Shown piece by piece: positions 55,906-64,000 of a stretch of DNA of 64,000 nt. The position numbers were made by a program, and so were the translations under genes. The DNA is from Oribacterium sinus. GTDB lineage: Bacteria; Bacillota; Clostridia; Lachnospirales; Lachnospiraceae. Below the pieces are notes generated by a model. That model did not search any database. It was not told where the DNA came from and saw nothing but the letters and a program-made list of their open reading frames with translations. Location: the NCBI RefSeq assembly GCF_014202695.1, contig NZ_JACHHH010000005.1, positions 93,790-157,789 of the forward strand. The letters are read 5' to 3'. Each line of letters begins with the position of its first letter. Positions within the stretch are counted from its first letter, which is position 1.

Positions 55906-57138
55906 ATGTCAAACTACAGTCCTCAATTTAAAAATGACTTTCAACACAGCTTTATGTATCTTCATAGCGTTCCTCAAGAGGAAAATCATGAGCAAAAAAT
56001 TCTTCGGCAATGCCAAATTCCGGGAACCTTATCCTTTCGCCTGCTGGAGGAAGAAGGGGAGAATTTCTTACAGTATGATTTCTCTCCCTATCAAAGAGCC
56101 TGCTTGTATTTTTCTCAAAGGAAAATACGACTGCAGCACCTTAGTTCACTTTTTTCCTCTCTACAGAATGCCCTACGAAATATGGAGGAATATCTTCTCT
56201 CTCCTTCTCTCCTATCTATTGAATGGGAAGAAATCTTTTATGATGTGGAAAATCAGCATTTTCTCTTTCCTCTTATTCCCTTCAAAAAAGAATATCCGGA
56301 GGAAGGCTTGTCTGCTCTTTTGGAGCAGGTATTGGAAAATATTGATGAAGAAGAGGAAGCTGTAGTATTGGCGGCTTTTTTACTGTATCAAGAGCAAAAA
56401 CACGGCGGTTTGCAATTATCCCGTATCCTGCAAATCCTTCATATTCAAGAGCAGAAGCAGCTTGTTCCAAAATCGCAAGAAAAGGAAATAAGCTCCTCCA
56501 GGACCATGCAAAAAAGTCCCCACCCGTCTTCCCAAGCTTTTTCCGGTGAAAAAGCATCGTCCCGAGTCTTCCCTAAGCCTCTAGGTGAAAAAACAACAAC
56601 TGCTCAATCCCTTGAAGATTCCGGAAAGAATTATACGGAATTGGATTTATGCCAATGCTCCACCTCTTCCTTCCAAAAACAGGAGCAGGAAACACCTGAG
56701 TTTGCTACACAATCCGCTGTAGATTCCAATCATTTTCAAGAAGAGCATTCCTATACGGATGCAGCAAATACCATTCCGAAGAAAAAGGGCTTCCTGGCAT
56801 CTCTTCACTTGCCTTCTTCTATTGCTTCTCCTGCTTCTTCTCCTGCTTCTTCCCCTGTTTCTTCCCTCGTTTCTTCTCCTGTTTCTTCCCTTGCAGACCG
56901 TGAACAAAAGAAAAGAAAAAAGGAAGGCAGAAAGAAAATGCTGCTGGGCATCTTCCTTATGCTCTTCCTTCCTTTAGCTCTATTCTATTTCAAGGGCTCC
57001 GGTTTTCTATTCCATTATCTTCCCTTTGTTATTCTACTGGAGCTGGCTCTTCTTCTGTATACAGCTCTGGATTATCTAATTCTGCTTCTTTCTTCCCCTG
57101 GAAGTGAAGATAAGCAAAAATGCAAAACATCGGGATGA
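55906..57138 (+). CDS. DUF6382-like protein with two C-terminal helices
   Basis: 410 residues. The first 185 residues (YLHSVPQEENHEQKILRQCQ, LSIEWEEIFYDVENQHFLF) resemble the DUF6382 domain that ends Lachnospiraceae Tad operons, often followed by an FHA domain. Here no FHA domain is seen; instead a low-complexity Ser/Pro/Lys linker with repeated SSPASSPVSS units leads to two helices at about 345-395. The last 110 bp overlap the convergent protease gene. Role unknown, perhaps cytoplasmic control of the pilus. Confidence 0.65.
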   Translation: MSNYSPQFKNDFQHSFMYLHSVPQEENHEQKILRQCQIPGTLSFRLLEEEGENFLQYDFSPYQRACLYFSQRKIRLQHLSSLFSSLQNALRNMEEYLLSPSLLSIEWEEIFYDVENQHFLFPLIPFKKEYPEEGLSALLEQVLENIDEEEEAVVLAAFLLYQEQKHGGLQLSRILQILHIQEQKQLVPKSQEKEISSSRTMQKSPHPSSQAFSGEKASSRVFPKPLGEKTTTAQSLEDSGKNYTELDLCQCSTSSFQKQEQETPEFATQSAVDSNHFQEEHSYTDAANTIPKKKGFLASLHLPSSIASPASSPASSPVSSLVSSPVSSLADREQKKRKKEGRKKMLLGIFLMLFLPLALFYFKGSGFLFHYLPFVILLELALLLYTALDYLILLLSSPGSEDKQKCKTSG

Positions 57139-57892
57139 TACAAAGATAAGACATTACATTAATAAATCCATTGATTAAATCTGTATCTAAAAATGGAGGC
57201 AGGGTTCCACTTAAATTGTTTACGCCATGAGCCAGTACTGTGAAAAACAAGGATCTGCTTTTCTTCATGAAATAACCGAGGGCTATACCGGTCATAGCGG
57301 TATACACTGCCTGAATGAAGCTTCCGTGCCATACGCCGAACATCACACCGGAAAGCACGGCAGGGAACCAAAGTATATCTGTTACCTCTTCAAAGCTGCT
57401 AAAAATAATTCCACGGAATAAAATCTCTTCTACCAGCGGTCCCACAACCACGATGGCTAAGAAAGTCCAGATAAAGGGTCCCTGATCCAAATCATCGTAA
57501 AGTGTGGAAAAAGCCTCTGATTCTTTTCCTAAAAAGGAGATATTATTTCCCACAAACTCTGCAAAATTCAACCAGATGGTTGCCAATCCTCCTACACCAA
57601 ATCCAATGACTATGGCAAAGAGGATATTTTGCCAAAGCGGTAAACTTACTTCTGCCTTTTTTCTTGGAAAGACCTTTCGATAAAACAGGTAACAGATTAC
57701 CGATAAAACCACCGCTGTGGTTGCATCGATAAAGCTGGCACTGGTATCGATAAATGACTCACTTACGGCAAATAAGTCAAATGCTTTATGAATAATGAAG
57801 ATTACAACATCTCCAATGCGGTCATAAACAAATAATACAAGTAACGGCAGAAATAAAAACAGTACTTTCCTTTTGTCCATCAAATTCTCCAT
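57029..57892 (-). CDS. CPBP family intramembrane glutamic protease
   Basis: 287 residues, about eight helices. The three catalytic motifs are EEILFRG near 154, FGVWHG near 188 and LAHGVNN near 222. Such Abi/CAAX-type proteases act in membrane protein processing and often in bacteriocin self-immunity. The C-terminal 36 residues are encoded opposite the end of the pilus operon. It has its own ribosome site (AAGGAG). Substrate unknown. Confidence 0.88.
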   Translation of the reverse strand: MENLMDKRKVLFLFLPLLVLFVYDRIGDVVIFIIHKAFDLFAVSESFIDTSASFIDATTAVVLSVICYLFYRKVFPRKKAEVSLPLWQNILFAIVIGFGVGGLATIWLNFAEFVGNNISFLGKESEAFSTLYDDLDQGPFIWTFLAIVVVGPLVEEILFRGIIFSSFEEVTDILWFPAVLSGVMFGVWHGSFIQAVYTAMTGIALGYFMKKSRSLFFTVLAHGVNNLSGTLPPFLDTDLINGFINVMSYLCIIPMFCIFAYLHFQGKKEAELDNPELYTEEEPAPVE

Positions 57893-57970
57893 TGTTTCTC
57901 CTTCTCTACTTTTCCTTTTTACTTTTTGAACAATACTTTTTCGACATTTTTTTCGTAAAGAATAAGTATT

Positions 57971-58849
57971 TTATTCCAGCACAACCGTTTTCCCGATTTT
58001 AACGGTATTTCTCTGTTCCTTTGCCGTGTATAACATCCGATCCGCTAGTGGCATAAGATTCCGTACGATGGACTGTTCATAATAGCCCCCAATACTTAAG
58101 GTAATATGCAAATCCGGATATTCTTTGAAGCATAGCTGCTCCACCTTTTTACGGATACGCTGAAGCTTTCTGCGGAAAGCCTCCTCTGTGATTTTGGAAA
58201 AGCAAAGAATGAATTCATCTCCCCCATAGCGAATCAGTTGGTCCGAGCTTCGAACACAAGATTGAATCAAATCCGCAGAAGATCTCAAAGCCAAATCCCC
58301 CACTACGTGACCATAGCCGTCATTTATATCTTTAAAATGATCAATATCAATCATGGCCAGAGCTTGATACTGCTTTTCCTGTACCTTTTCATCATAAAAT
58401 CTTCTATTCCAGGCCTTGGTAAGACTATCGGCATAGATTGCCATATCCAAATGAGCTATCTTTTCAATCACTCCACCGGTTCCGGAAACCCCCATTAAAG
58501 CAGATTCTTCCATGGAAGACACCATTTCAATAACATAAGGCACTCCTTCAATTTCCGTATATTGAGCAATCACAAAATAGATATCATCATCAATAAATTC
58601 AAACTTCTCTGCCCGGCCCTTGGTAGACATGGCTTTAGCAACAATACAAAATCTACAATCTCCTCTACGATTCCATCGTGCATCACAAACCGAATGTAGT
58701 TCCTCTACGCGGTTTGGGTAAAGCTTTACCACCTTTTTGTTCCACGGGTTAACAATACTGACAGCATGAAATGCGGATGCTAATTCTTTAAGCCGTAACG
58801 TAATGGTGTCATAATCCAGATTTAACCATGAATCTGCCCTGTCACTCAT
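57971..58849 (-). CDS. Diguanylate cyclase with GGDEF domain
   Basis: 292 residues. The C-terminal half is a GGDEF domain with MIDIDHFKDINDGYGH near 163 and RYGGDEF near 196. The inhibitory I-site RxxD (RSSD) lies exactly five residues before GGDEF, so product inhibition is likely. The N-terminal half is a sensory region with a CRFC pair and IAQYTEIEGVPYVIEMVSSM, a small cysteine-containing domain common before clostridial GGDEF proteins. It should make cyclic di-GMP. It shares a strand with the EAL gene behind it. Confidence 0.93.
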   Translation of the reverse strand: MSDRADSWLNLDYDTITLRLKELASAFHAVSIVNPWNKKVVKLYPNRVEELHSVCDARWNRRGDCRFCIVAKAMSTKGRAEKFEFIDDDIYFVIAQYTEIEGVPYVIEMVSSMEESALMGVSGTGGVIEKIAHLDMAIYADSLTKAWNRRFYDEKVQEKQYQALAMIDIDHFKDINDGYGHVVGDLALRSSADLIQSCVRSSDQLIRYGGDEFILCFSKITEEAFRRKLQRIRKKVEQLCFKEYPDLHITLSIGGYYEQSIVRNLMPLADRMLYTAKEQRNTVKIGKTVVLE

Positions 58850-58927
58850 TCTTTATCCTTTCTTAAAACTTTCCCCTACTCTGTTCCCCTATATCTAAAC
58901 TAGTACTACTCCGAACTTAAACATAAT

Positions 58928-59027
58928 ACTCTACACTTACACACATCAATACTCTACACACGTCAATCTTCTACACACATACAATCTTCTACACACATAC
59001 AATCTTCTACACACATACAAAGATTTC
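58928..59027. repeat. 18-bp tandem repeats upstream of the GGDEF gene
   Basis: Five to six copies of TCTACACACATACAATCT, the last three nearly identical, lie between the EAL gene stop and the GGDEF gene start. Confidence 0.92.
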
Positions 59028-59062
59028 TAGCGTTCAAAAAAGTCCTCTTCTTGAATAATTCT

Positions 59063-60721
59063 TTAATCTTCTTTATGCATCATAGATACCTTCTCCATAT
59101 TCAAAGTATGAATACCGAAAATTACCCTATCCTGCTTTGAGCGCTCATGAGAACGGATTAAGACGAAACGTTTCCATACATATTCGTTCTTACGATTCTT
59201 GCTCCTAAAATACGCTAAAAGAAAATCATTCTCCGCACATTCCACTCTTTCCGCCATAGTGTCAGGATTTAAGAACTGCCAGCATGCTTTCTTATCCTTC
59301 GGATAGACTTTGTTTTCCACAAACTTTTCGATTTCTCCCCGAAGATTACTACTCTCATGAACTCCTTCATAGATTTCGTTGACATAAACCGGATTTAATA
59401 TATTCTGCTTTAAGTCAAAAACAAAAACCATATCATAGACGGTATATAGTGGACTTAATGCCTCCTGAAACTCCTTATTCTTTTGAAATCTTCTGATATT
59501 GGACAGGATATCCAAGCGCACCAAAAAAATATTTTTCTCTCCTTTTCTGGCTACCAATCTGGTCTGGAATTGACAATGCCTGCCTCCGGATAAAAAATCC
59601 ATGGCTTCAATTCGTCCGGATTCCTTGGCTACATCCATAATATCCCGCATTTTATCCGTAAAAAGAATAGATCTGTCATTTAACAAATCCTGAAATTGAT
59701 GAGTTCCCTCATAGCCCAGCTCCAAAAGATTCTTTCGATATGGCTTGGTAAAATTCAAGTGTTTTAATACCCCATCCATCTCCGACATAACCGCCACCGG
59801 CTGACCTGTTTCAAAGCCATGAATGCTGGGGGAAGAATCGGAGCGCTCCAAGTCAAAGGGAATGGGACTGATGATATTGACAAAACCGATTTCATCGTAC
59901 AGATAACAATCTTCTTCCGTCTCCATTTCACAGTTTTCTTTCGTGGAAGCAAACCACTCCTTCATGGGTTCAGGTCTGGCAAAATAATAGCCCTGCATTC
60001 TTTCACAACCTGCCACCTTTAAAAAACGATATTGCTCTTCCGTTTCCACACCTTCCGCTACCGTATGAATCCCGATTTCCTTCGCCATATACAGAATAGA
60101 AGAAATGATTATAAGAGACTTTTTCCCCATATCACTGAGGAAACGCATATCAATTTTAAAGGTATCAAACTCAAACTCCTTCAAAAGATTTAAAGAGGAA
60201 TATCCGGAGCCGAAATCATCCATCCATACCTTATAGCCCAGAGTGTGCAATTCTCTTACCGTATCCTTCATATAGGCTTCATTTTCCATTACGGCACTTT
60301 CCGTAATTTCAATATGAAGATAATTTCTCGGCAAGGAATTCCTTTCCATGATTTTTTCCATCTCTTGAAGAAGTTTAGGCACATCAAAATCCAGGCGGGA
60401 AAAGTTCATTGAAATCGGTACGATAAACTGTCCTCGTCTTCTTCTTTCTCCAAGCTCCCGACATATCGTTTCCATTACATATCGGTCCAGAAGATGTATC
60501 TTTCTTTTTTTCTCCAGCACGGGTATAAACTCCCCCGGAGAAATCATCCCATATACCGGATCTATCCAACGGGATAGAGCTTCCGCTCCGCAAACACGCT
60601 TTGATAATCCACGAATATTGGTCTGCAAATACACCTGAATCCATTCTTTTTCAATGGCTTCTTCGATATGGTTTTCTATATAGCTTTCCAGTTCCTTATC
60701 CTTGGGTTTTCTCAGTGACAT
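59063..60721 (-). CDS. Cyclic di-GMP phosphodiesterase (EAL domain) with C-terminal sensor
   Basis: 552 residues. The EAL domain comes first: EAL at 47-49, NFSRLDF, EITESAVM, MDDFGSGYSS, KIDMRF and AEGVET are present, so the catalytic set for Mg and c-di-GMP hydrolysis seems complete. From about 285 to 552 there is a PAS-like tail (QFQTRLVARKGEKNIFLVRL and following). An EAL-then-PAS order is less common than the reverse. It works against the neighbouring diguanylate cyclase. Confidence 0.92.
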   Translation of the reverse strand: MSLRKPKDKELESYIENHIEEAIEKEWIQVYLQTNIRGLSKRVCGAEALSRWIDPVYGMISPGEFIPVLEKKRKIHLLDRYVMETICRELGERRRRGQFIVPISMNFSRLDFDVPKLLQEMEKIMERNSLPRNYLHIEITESAVMENEAYMKDTVRELHTLGYKVWMDDFGSGYSSLNLLKEFEFDTFKIDMRFLSDMGKKSLIIISSILYMAKEIGIHTVAEGVETEEQYRFLKVAGCERMQGYYFARPEPMKEWFASTKENCEMETEEDCYLYDEIGFVNIISPIPFDLERSDSSPSIHGFETGQPVAVMSEMDGVLKHLNFTKPYRKNLLELGYEGTHQFQDLLNDRSILFTDKMRDIMDVAKESGRIEAMDFLSGGRHCQFQTRLVARKGEKNIFLVRLDILSNIRRFQKNKEFQEALSPLYTVYDMVFVFDLKQNILNPVYVNEIYEGVHESSNLRGEIEKFVENKVYPKDKKACWQFLNPDTMAERVECAENDFLLAYFRSKNRKNEYVWKRFVLIRSHERSKQDRVIFGIHTLNMEKVSMMHKED

Positions 60722-60848
60722 CCTTCCACTCCTTTATCCTATCAAAAGATTTTCGTCTTTAAACGGATAAATCATAAGTATAAAAGCATAAGATTTCCCC
60801 TTACTTTTCATAAAAAACAAAAGCTATGCTTCTTACCGGATTATCGAA

Positions 60849-61664
60849 CTATTGCAGCAGATCCTTCACAATTTCTCCCCCCATAATTAAACCTACCACA
60901 GGAGGAACAAAAGCAACGGAACCGGGGATGGACCGTTTTCCCTTCGCTTTAGGAATCTCCAAATCCGCTCCGGCTTCCTTCGCTTTAGCAATCTCCAAAT
61001 CCGCTCCACTGTTTTCAGTGTGAGGAAGCTCTGAAACCGTTTGCACTTCTTCCTCTTGTTCTATGGACTCTATGGGTTTCCTGGGCATTTCTTCGGAATA
61101 CACCACCTTCAGGCTTTCTATTCCTCTTTTTTTACATTCTCTTCTCATTACCTTGGCCAGAGGACAAATCTTAGTTTCATACAGATCCGCCACCTTAAAC
61201 CCGGCAGGATTCAGCTTATTGCCTGCTCCCATGGCGGAAATAATCGGCACACCGGCTTCCTTGGCCGCTTCAATCAAAGACAGCTTTGCTGCCACCGTAT
61301 CCACTGCATCCACCACATAATCATAAGCAGAAAAGTCAAACTGATCTTTGGTTTCCGGTAAATAAAAACAGCGAAAAGCCCGGACTTTACAGTCCGGATT
61401 GATGGAATGAATTCTTTCCTCCGCAATCTCCACTTTGGCTCTTCCTACGGTATCCCTTGTGGCAATGATTTGTCTGTTCAAATTACTTAAGCAAACCACA
61501 TCATCATCTACCACATCGATTTGTCCGACTCCGCTTCTCACAAGGGACTCTACACAATAGCCTCCCACTCCGCCGATACCGAAAACAATTACCTTGGCTT
61601 TACTTAACTTTTCCACTGCATCAGCCCCAAGCAATCGCTCGGTTCTTGAAAATTGACCTTCCAT
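60849..61664 (-). CDS. tcdA: tRNA threonylcarbamoyladenosine dehydratase TcdA
   Basis: 271 residues from ATG at 61664 (GGGGAG 5 bases upstream). An E1-like ThiF fold: GIGGVGGYC for ATP binding, DDDVVCLSNLNRQ, and MGAGNKLNP. It cyclises t6A to ct6A at position 37 of tRNAs. A 36-bp duplication gives two GADLEI(A/P)KAK units in a loop before the C-terminal GSVAFVPPVVGLIMGGEIVKD segment. This loop is variable in the family and the fold should tolerate it. Confidence 0.92.
   Translation of the reverse strand: MEGQFSRTERLLGADAVEKLSKAKVIVFGIGGVGGYCVESLVRSGVGQIDVVDDDVVCLSNLNRQIIATRDTVGRAKVEIAEERIHSINPDCKVRAFRCFYLPETKDQFDFSAYDYVVDAVDTVAAKLSLIEAAKEAGVPIISAMGAGNKLNPAGFKVADLYETKICPLAKVMRRECKKRGIESLKVVYSEEMPRKPIESIEQEEEVQTVSELPHTENSGADLEIAKAKEAGADLEIPKAKGKRSIPGSVAFVPPVVGLIMGGEIVKDLLQ
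60942..61007 (-). repeat. 36-bp in-frame duplication within tcdA
   Basis: The unit starting CTTCGCTTTAG at 60942 recurs at 60978 with a single base difference over about 30 bases, giving 1.8 copies. Confidence 0.92.
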
Positions 61665-61686
61665 CCTTACTCCCCAACCCAAAATT

Positions 61687-62226
61687 TTATTCTGCCTGCA
61701 AAAACGACAGTCTGCTCCTGATTTTCCTTCCTAAAGCCAGTGCCAAAAAGACCTTGATGGCATCCGGAAGAATAAAGGGAAGCACGCCTACCGATAATGC
61801 CTTACCAAAATCCATAGACAAAACCTTTCCCAACCATAAAGTCCCCAGTAAATAGCAGAGAACAATACCGAAGGCCAAGCCCAGATACTGTTTTACAAAG
61901 CTTTTGGAAAAACGCTCCACAGCAAAGCCGCCAAAAAAAGCAAGGAAAATCATGCCGATTAAATAGCCTCCTGTCGGTCCCAGTAGCTTTTCCACACCGG
62001 CACCATAATTCGAAAAAACCGGTAAGCCGATGAAGCCCAGCAAAAGATATAAAAGGTAAGAAAGCATTCCCAGATTTCTTCCTAGAATCGTTACCGATAA
62101 ACATACTGCAAAGGTGCCTAAGGAAATCGGCACAGGTCCGATATTAATGGAAATCGGCGATAAGATACAGCATACCGCCGTCATAATAGCCGTTAGACTC
62201 ATTTGCTTTACAGAAATAGCTTTCAT
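61687..62226 (-). CDS. bioY: Biotin transporter S component BioY
   Basis: 179 residues, six helices. VKQMSLTAIMTAVCCILSPI start, LGTFAVCLSVTILG, and GPTGGYLIGMIFLAFFGG are typical of BioY. It binds biotin with high affinity and joins EcfA-EcfT modules (the fused EcfA1A2 and EcfT at 10.5-13.2 kb fit). No BirA-like palindrome is recognised upstream. It follows manA and precedes tcdA by 22 bp. Confidence 0.93.
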   Translation of the reverse strand: MKAISVKQMSLTAIMTAVCCILSPISINIGPVPISLGTFAVCLSVTILGRNLGMLSYLLYLLLGFIGLPVFSNYGAGVEKLLGPTGGYLIGMIFLAFFGGFAVERFSKSFVKQYLGLAFGIVLCYLLGTLWLGKVLSMDFGKALSVGVLPFILPDAIKVFLALALGRKIRSRLSFLQAE

Positions 62227-62308
62227 ACTTTTCCTTCCCTTCCCTAGAAAATTGCTTTTCCCTTGAATATTACTTTTGCCTTCAATGTTACTGAATACTT
62301 TAAACTGC

Positions 62309-63571
62309 TTAATCCTCCCGGACGCAGTTCTTTTCGCTAAGGAAAGTCAATAAAAACTTTCCTGTGCCTTTTAATGACCACTGTCCCTCTTCCGCAGGGA
62401 GGAAATAGCTTTCTCCCTTTTTTACAAAGCACTTGGATTTCTGTCCCTTGGAAGAGTAAGTTTCCTCTTTATACTCCGGAGAACCATCCGGATGCTTTTC
62501 CTTAGCATGCTTAGTTTCTACGGTAAGTACCCCTTCTCCCTCCAAAACCAAGAGAGAAAGGAAGCTCTCTTCCGTGAGTTTTCCGCTGTAGAAAGCATTT
62601 TCCTCTAAGAAAAGTCTGTCTACTGTAAAATATTCGCAGGAACCGATTTGTTCCAGGTAGATGTTTTCTCCTGTCGCGCTTTCTCCTGCCGCCTTTTCTC
62701 CTGCCGCCTTTTCTCCTACCGGCTTTTTCCCTTGCTTTTTGAATGCTTCTTGCCTATATGCGGAAAGCTGTTTTCGGTTCATCACCTCTAAAGCCTTCTC
62801 CACATGCAGTTCTCTTGTATTTCCCTGGGCATCTTTTCTTCCATAATCGTAAACTCTGTAGGTCAGATTGGAATTTTGCTGTACTTCCGCAAGCAGGATA
62901 CCTGCTCCGATGGCGTGTACGGTTCCTGCCGGAATGAAAAATACATCCCCCGGTTCTACCATCACCTTACAAAGAAGAGAAGGAAAGTTTTCCGCCTCTA
63001 TCGCTCTTCGGATTTCTTCTTCCGTATAGTCTTTTTGAAATCCGAAATACAGGAAAGCGCCTTCCTCTCGTTCCAAGACAATCCACATCTCTGTTTTGCC
63101 GTATTGCCCCTCCCGGGATAAAGCAAAGCTGTCATCGGGATGTACCTGGATGGACAAGGCTTTCTTTGCATCAATCAGCTTAATCAGCGTTGGAAAAAAG
63201 GGAAAGGCTTTTCCAAAGCTTCCCACTGCCTCAGGATGGTATTTTAGATATTCGGCAAAGCTTTCTCCTTCAGAAGAACTTTCCTCTTCGGAAAAACTCT
63301 CTCCTTCGGAAGATTCCTTTCCCTCGGAGCAAACCTTTCCTTCAGAAGATTCCTTTCCCTCGGAGCAAACCTCCCCTTCAGAAGATTCCTTTCCTTCGGA
63401 ACAAAGCTCTTCTTCAGAAAAACTGATACGGCTGTCTCCATCCGAATGGGCGGAAAGCACCCAAGCCTCCGCAAGGGGAGTGTTGGGGGAGGATATCCCG
63501 TATTTCCGAATCAACTTTTCTCCTCCCCACAAATACTGTTTACAAGCCGGATGAATTTTTCCTATTGCCAT
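62309..63571 (-). CDS. manA: Mannose-6-phosphate isomerase, class I, with repeat insertions
   Basis: 420 residues; compact Firmicute enzymes have about 310-320. Zinc ligands lie in IQVHPDD (Gln, His), KTEMW (Glu) and AGTVHAIGAG (His), so the site is intact. It interconverts fructose-6-phosphate and mannose-6-phosphate, supplying mannose or GDP-sugars. Two low-complexity insertions account for the length: a Ser/Glu/Gly/Cys/Lys repeat (36-bp units) at about residues 52-103 and a GEKAA repeat near 282-300. Both lie between core strands. It is the first gene of a small set with bioY and tcdA. Confidence 0.9.
   Translation of the reverse strand: MAIGKIHPACKQYLWGGEKLIRKYGISSPNTPLAEAWVLSAHSDGDSRISFSEEELCSEGKESSEGEVCSEGKESSEGKVCSEGKESSEGESFSEEESSSEGESFAEYLKYHPEAVGSFGKAFPFFPTLIKLIDAKKALSIQVHPDDSFALSREGQYGKTEMWIVLEREEGAFLYFGFQKDYTEEEIRRAIEAENFPSLLCKVMVEPGDVFFIPAGTVHAIGAGILLAEVQQNSNLTYRVYDYGRKDAQGNTRELHVEKALEVMNRKQLSAYRQEAFKKQGKKPVGEKAAGEKAAGESATGENIYLEQIGSCEYFTVDRLFLEENAFYSGKLTEESFLSLLVLEGEGVLTVETKHAKEKHPDGSPEYKEETYSSKGQKSKCFVKKGESYFLPAEEGQWSLKGTGKFLLTFLSEKNCVRED
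62661..62725 (-). repeat. 15-bp in-frame repeats in manA (GEKAA tract)
   Basis: About four copies of TTCTCCTGCCGCCTT (plus strand), two identical and two diverged, encode Gly-Glu-Lys-Ala-Ala units. Confidence 0.92.
63265..63420 (-). repeat. 36-bp in-frame repeats in manA (SEGKE tract)
   Basis: Three to four copies of a 36-bp unit, itself built of 12-18-bp subunits, encode CSEGKESSEGxV repeats. Two adjacent copies differ at only a few bases. Confidence 0.93.
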
Positions 63572-63624
63572 AAACCATTTTCCTTCCTAAGTACTTCTCC
63601 CGGATTAGTTCCTTCGGGATCCCT

Positions 63625-64000
63625 CTATGGGCTTACTCCCGGGCCGTTATTACTGTCTCGCTCTCCCAGGTAATTTCCCGGTCCCGGACCGCTATAGAAG
63701 GGAGATCCTTCTCCGCTCTTACTTTCGAGAGTTTCTTCTTCCTTCCTGGGCAGGCTTCGAACACGGCGGATGGCCGCATCCAGCTGCTGGCTTAAGCTGT
63801 AATAGTCTTCACTGCCGTTCAACTCCTGCAAACGTTCGATAGCATCATTAATCAATGCCTCCGTATCTCCGTCTCTATACTCTAAGCTCTGTAAACCGGT
63901 CAGAGCGGATAAGAAGGACTCTCGCTTGGCATTCTTCTGCGCCTTTTCCTCCGCTTCCTTTGCCTTACTTTCCGCTATAGATTCCTGTACTCTGGATTCT
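63625..64000 (-). CDS. C-terminal end of an unidentified protein
   Basis: An open frame enters from the right edge and ends with TAG at 63625, giving about 124 residues. They comprise a Glu/Lys/Ala-rich coiled coil (ESKAKEAEEKAQKNAKRESF), a helical segment (TEALINDAIERLQELN and QQLDAAIRRVRSLP) and a disordered Gly/Pro/Ser tail. No family recognised. The start is outside the window. Confidence 0.7.
   Translation of the reverse strand, partial: ESRVQESIAESKAKEAEEKAQKNAKRESFLSALTGLQSLEYRDGDTEALINDAIERLQELNGSEDYYSLSQQLDAAIRRVRSLPRKEEETLESKSGEGSPFYSGPGPGNYLGERDSNNGPGVSP

Noticed and set aside
58928-59027. CRISPR-like array
   Set aside because: Repeats are contiguous without unique spacers, and no cas genes are present.

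Overview
The window looks like a Lachnospiraceae-type Firmicute chromosome, perhaps an Oribacterium-like oral or gut anaerobe (the genus is a guess). Grounds: strong AGGAGG-type ribosome sites, a complete S10-spc-alpha ribosomal cluster with the four-cysteine S14, an ECF vitamin transporter next to truA, a Gram-positive Tad/Flp pilus locus with a Flp1-like pilin and no secretin, a choline-binding-repeat surface protein, and GGDEF/EAL proteins of the clostridial style.

Layout. 1-9.5 kb (minus strand): a surface-glycan cluster with two family 2 glycosyltransferases (the first cut by the window edge), a zinc alcohol dehydrogenase, a sugar C-methyltransferase-like protein, an SDR epimerase/dehydratase, an acetolactate-synthase-like TPP enzyme and an arginase-fold protein. 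9.6-13.2 kb: truA, ecfT and a fused ecfA1-ecfA2. 13.3-26.6 kb: an ABC-2 exporter, decayed remnants (a second exporter copy and a broken dinD), a secreted choline-binding protein, a Gfo/Idh/MocA oxidoreductase, an oppABCDF operon and a small membrane protein. 27.1-42.8 kb: rpsJ to rplQ including secY, adk, map, infA, rpmJ and rpoA. 43.2-46.2 kb: apbE, two GNAT acetyltransferases, a short DUF421 protein, tRNA-Ser(CGA) and tRNA-Leu(UAA). 46.6-57.1 kb (the only plus-strand operon): the Tad pilus locus. 57.0-64 kb (minus): CPBP protease, diguanylate cyclase, EAL phosphodiesterase, tcdA, bioY, manA and the C-terminal end of an unidentified gene.

How the parts fit. The left cluster probably makes and transfers a modified sugar. 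The EcfA fusion and EcfT can energise S components such as BioY at the far right. The Tad pilus lies beside a cyclic-di-GMP synthase and a cyclic-di-GMP phosphodiesterase, which suggests control of attachment. The ecf-truA block, which commonly follows rplQ directly in Firmicutes, is separated from it here by about 13.9 kb.

The most distinctive feature of the sequence is recurrent short tandem duplication. Many intergenic spacers carry arrays of unrelated 12-20 bp units just upstream of a start codon, and several conserved enzymes (SDR, ManA, TcdA) contain in-frame 12-36 bp repeats in loops, where orthologues usually have none. Other points worth checking are a large inverted repeat before the Tad operon, a 110-bp antisense overlap of two convergent genes, two prepilin peptidases in one locus, and an arginase-fold protein with a metal-ligand His replaced by Gln.
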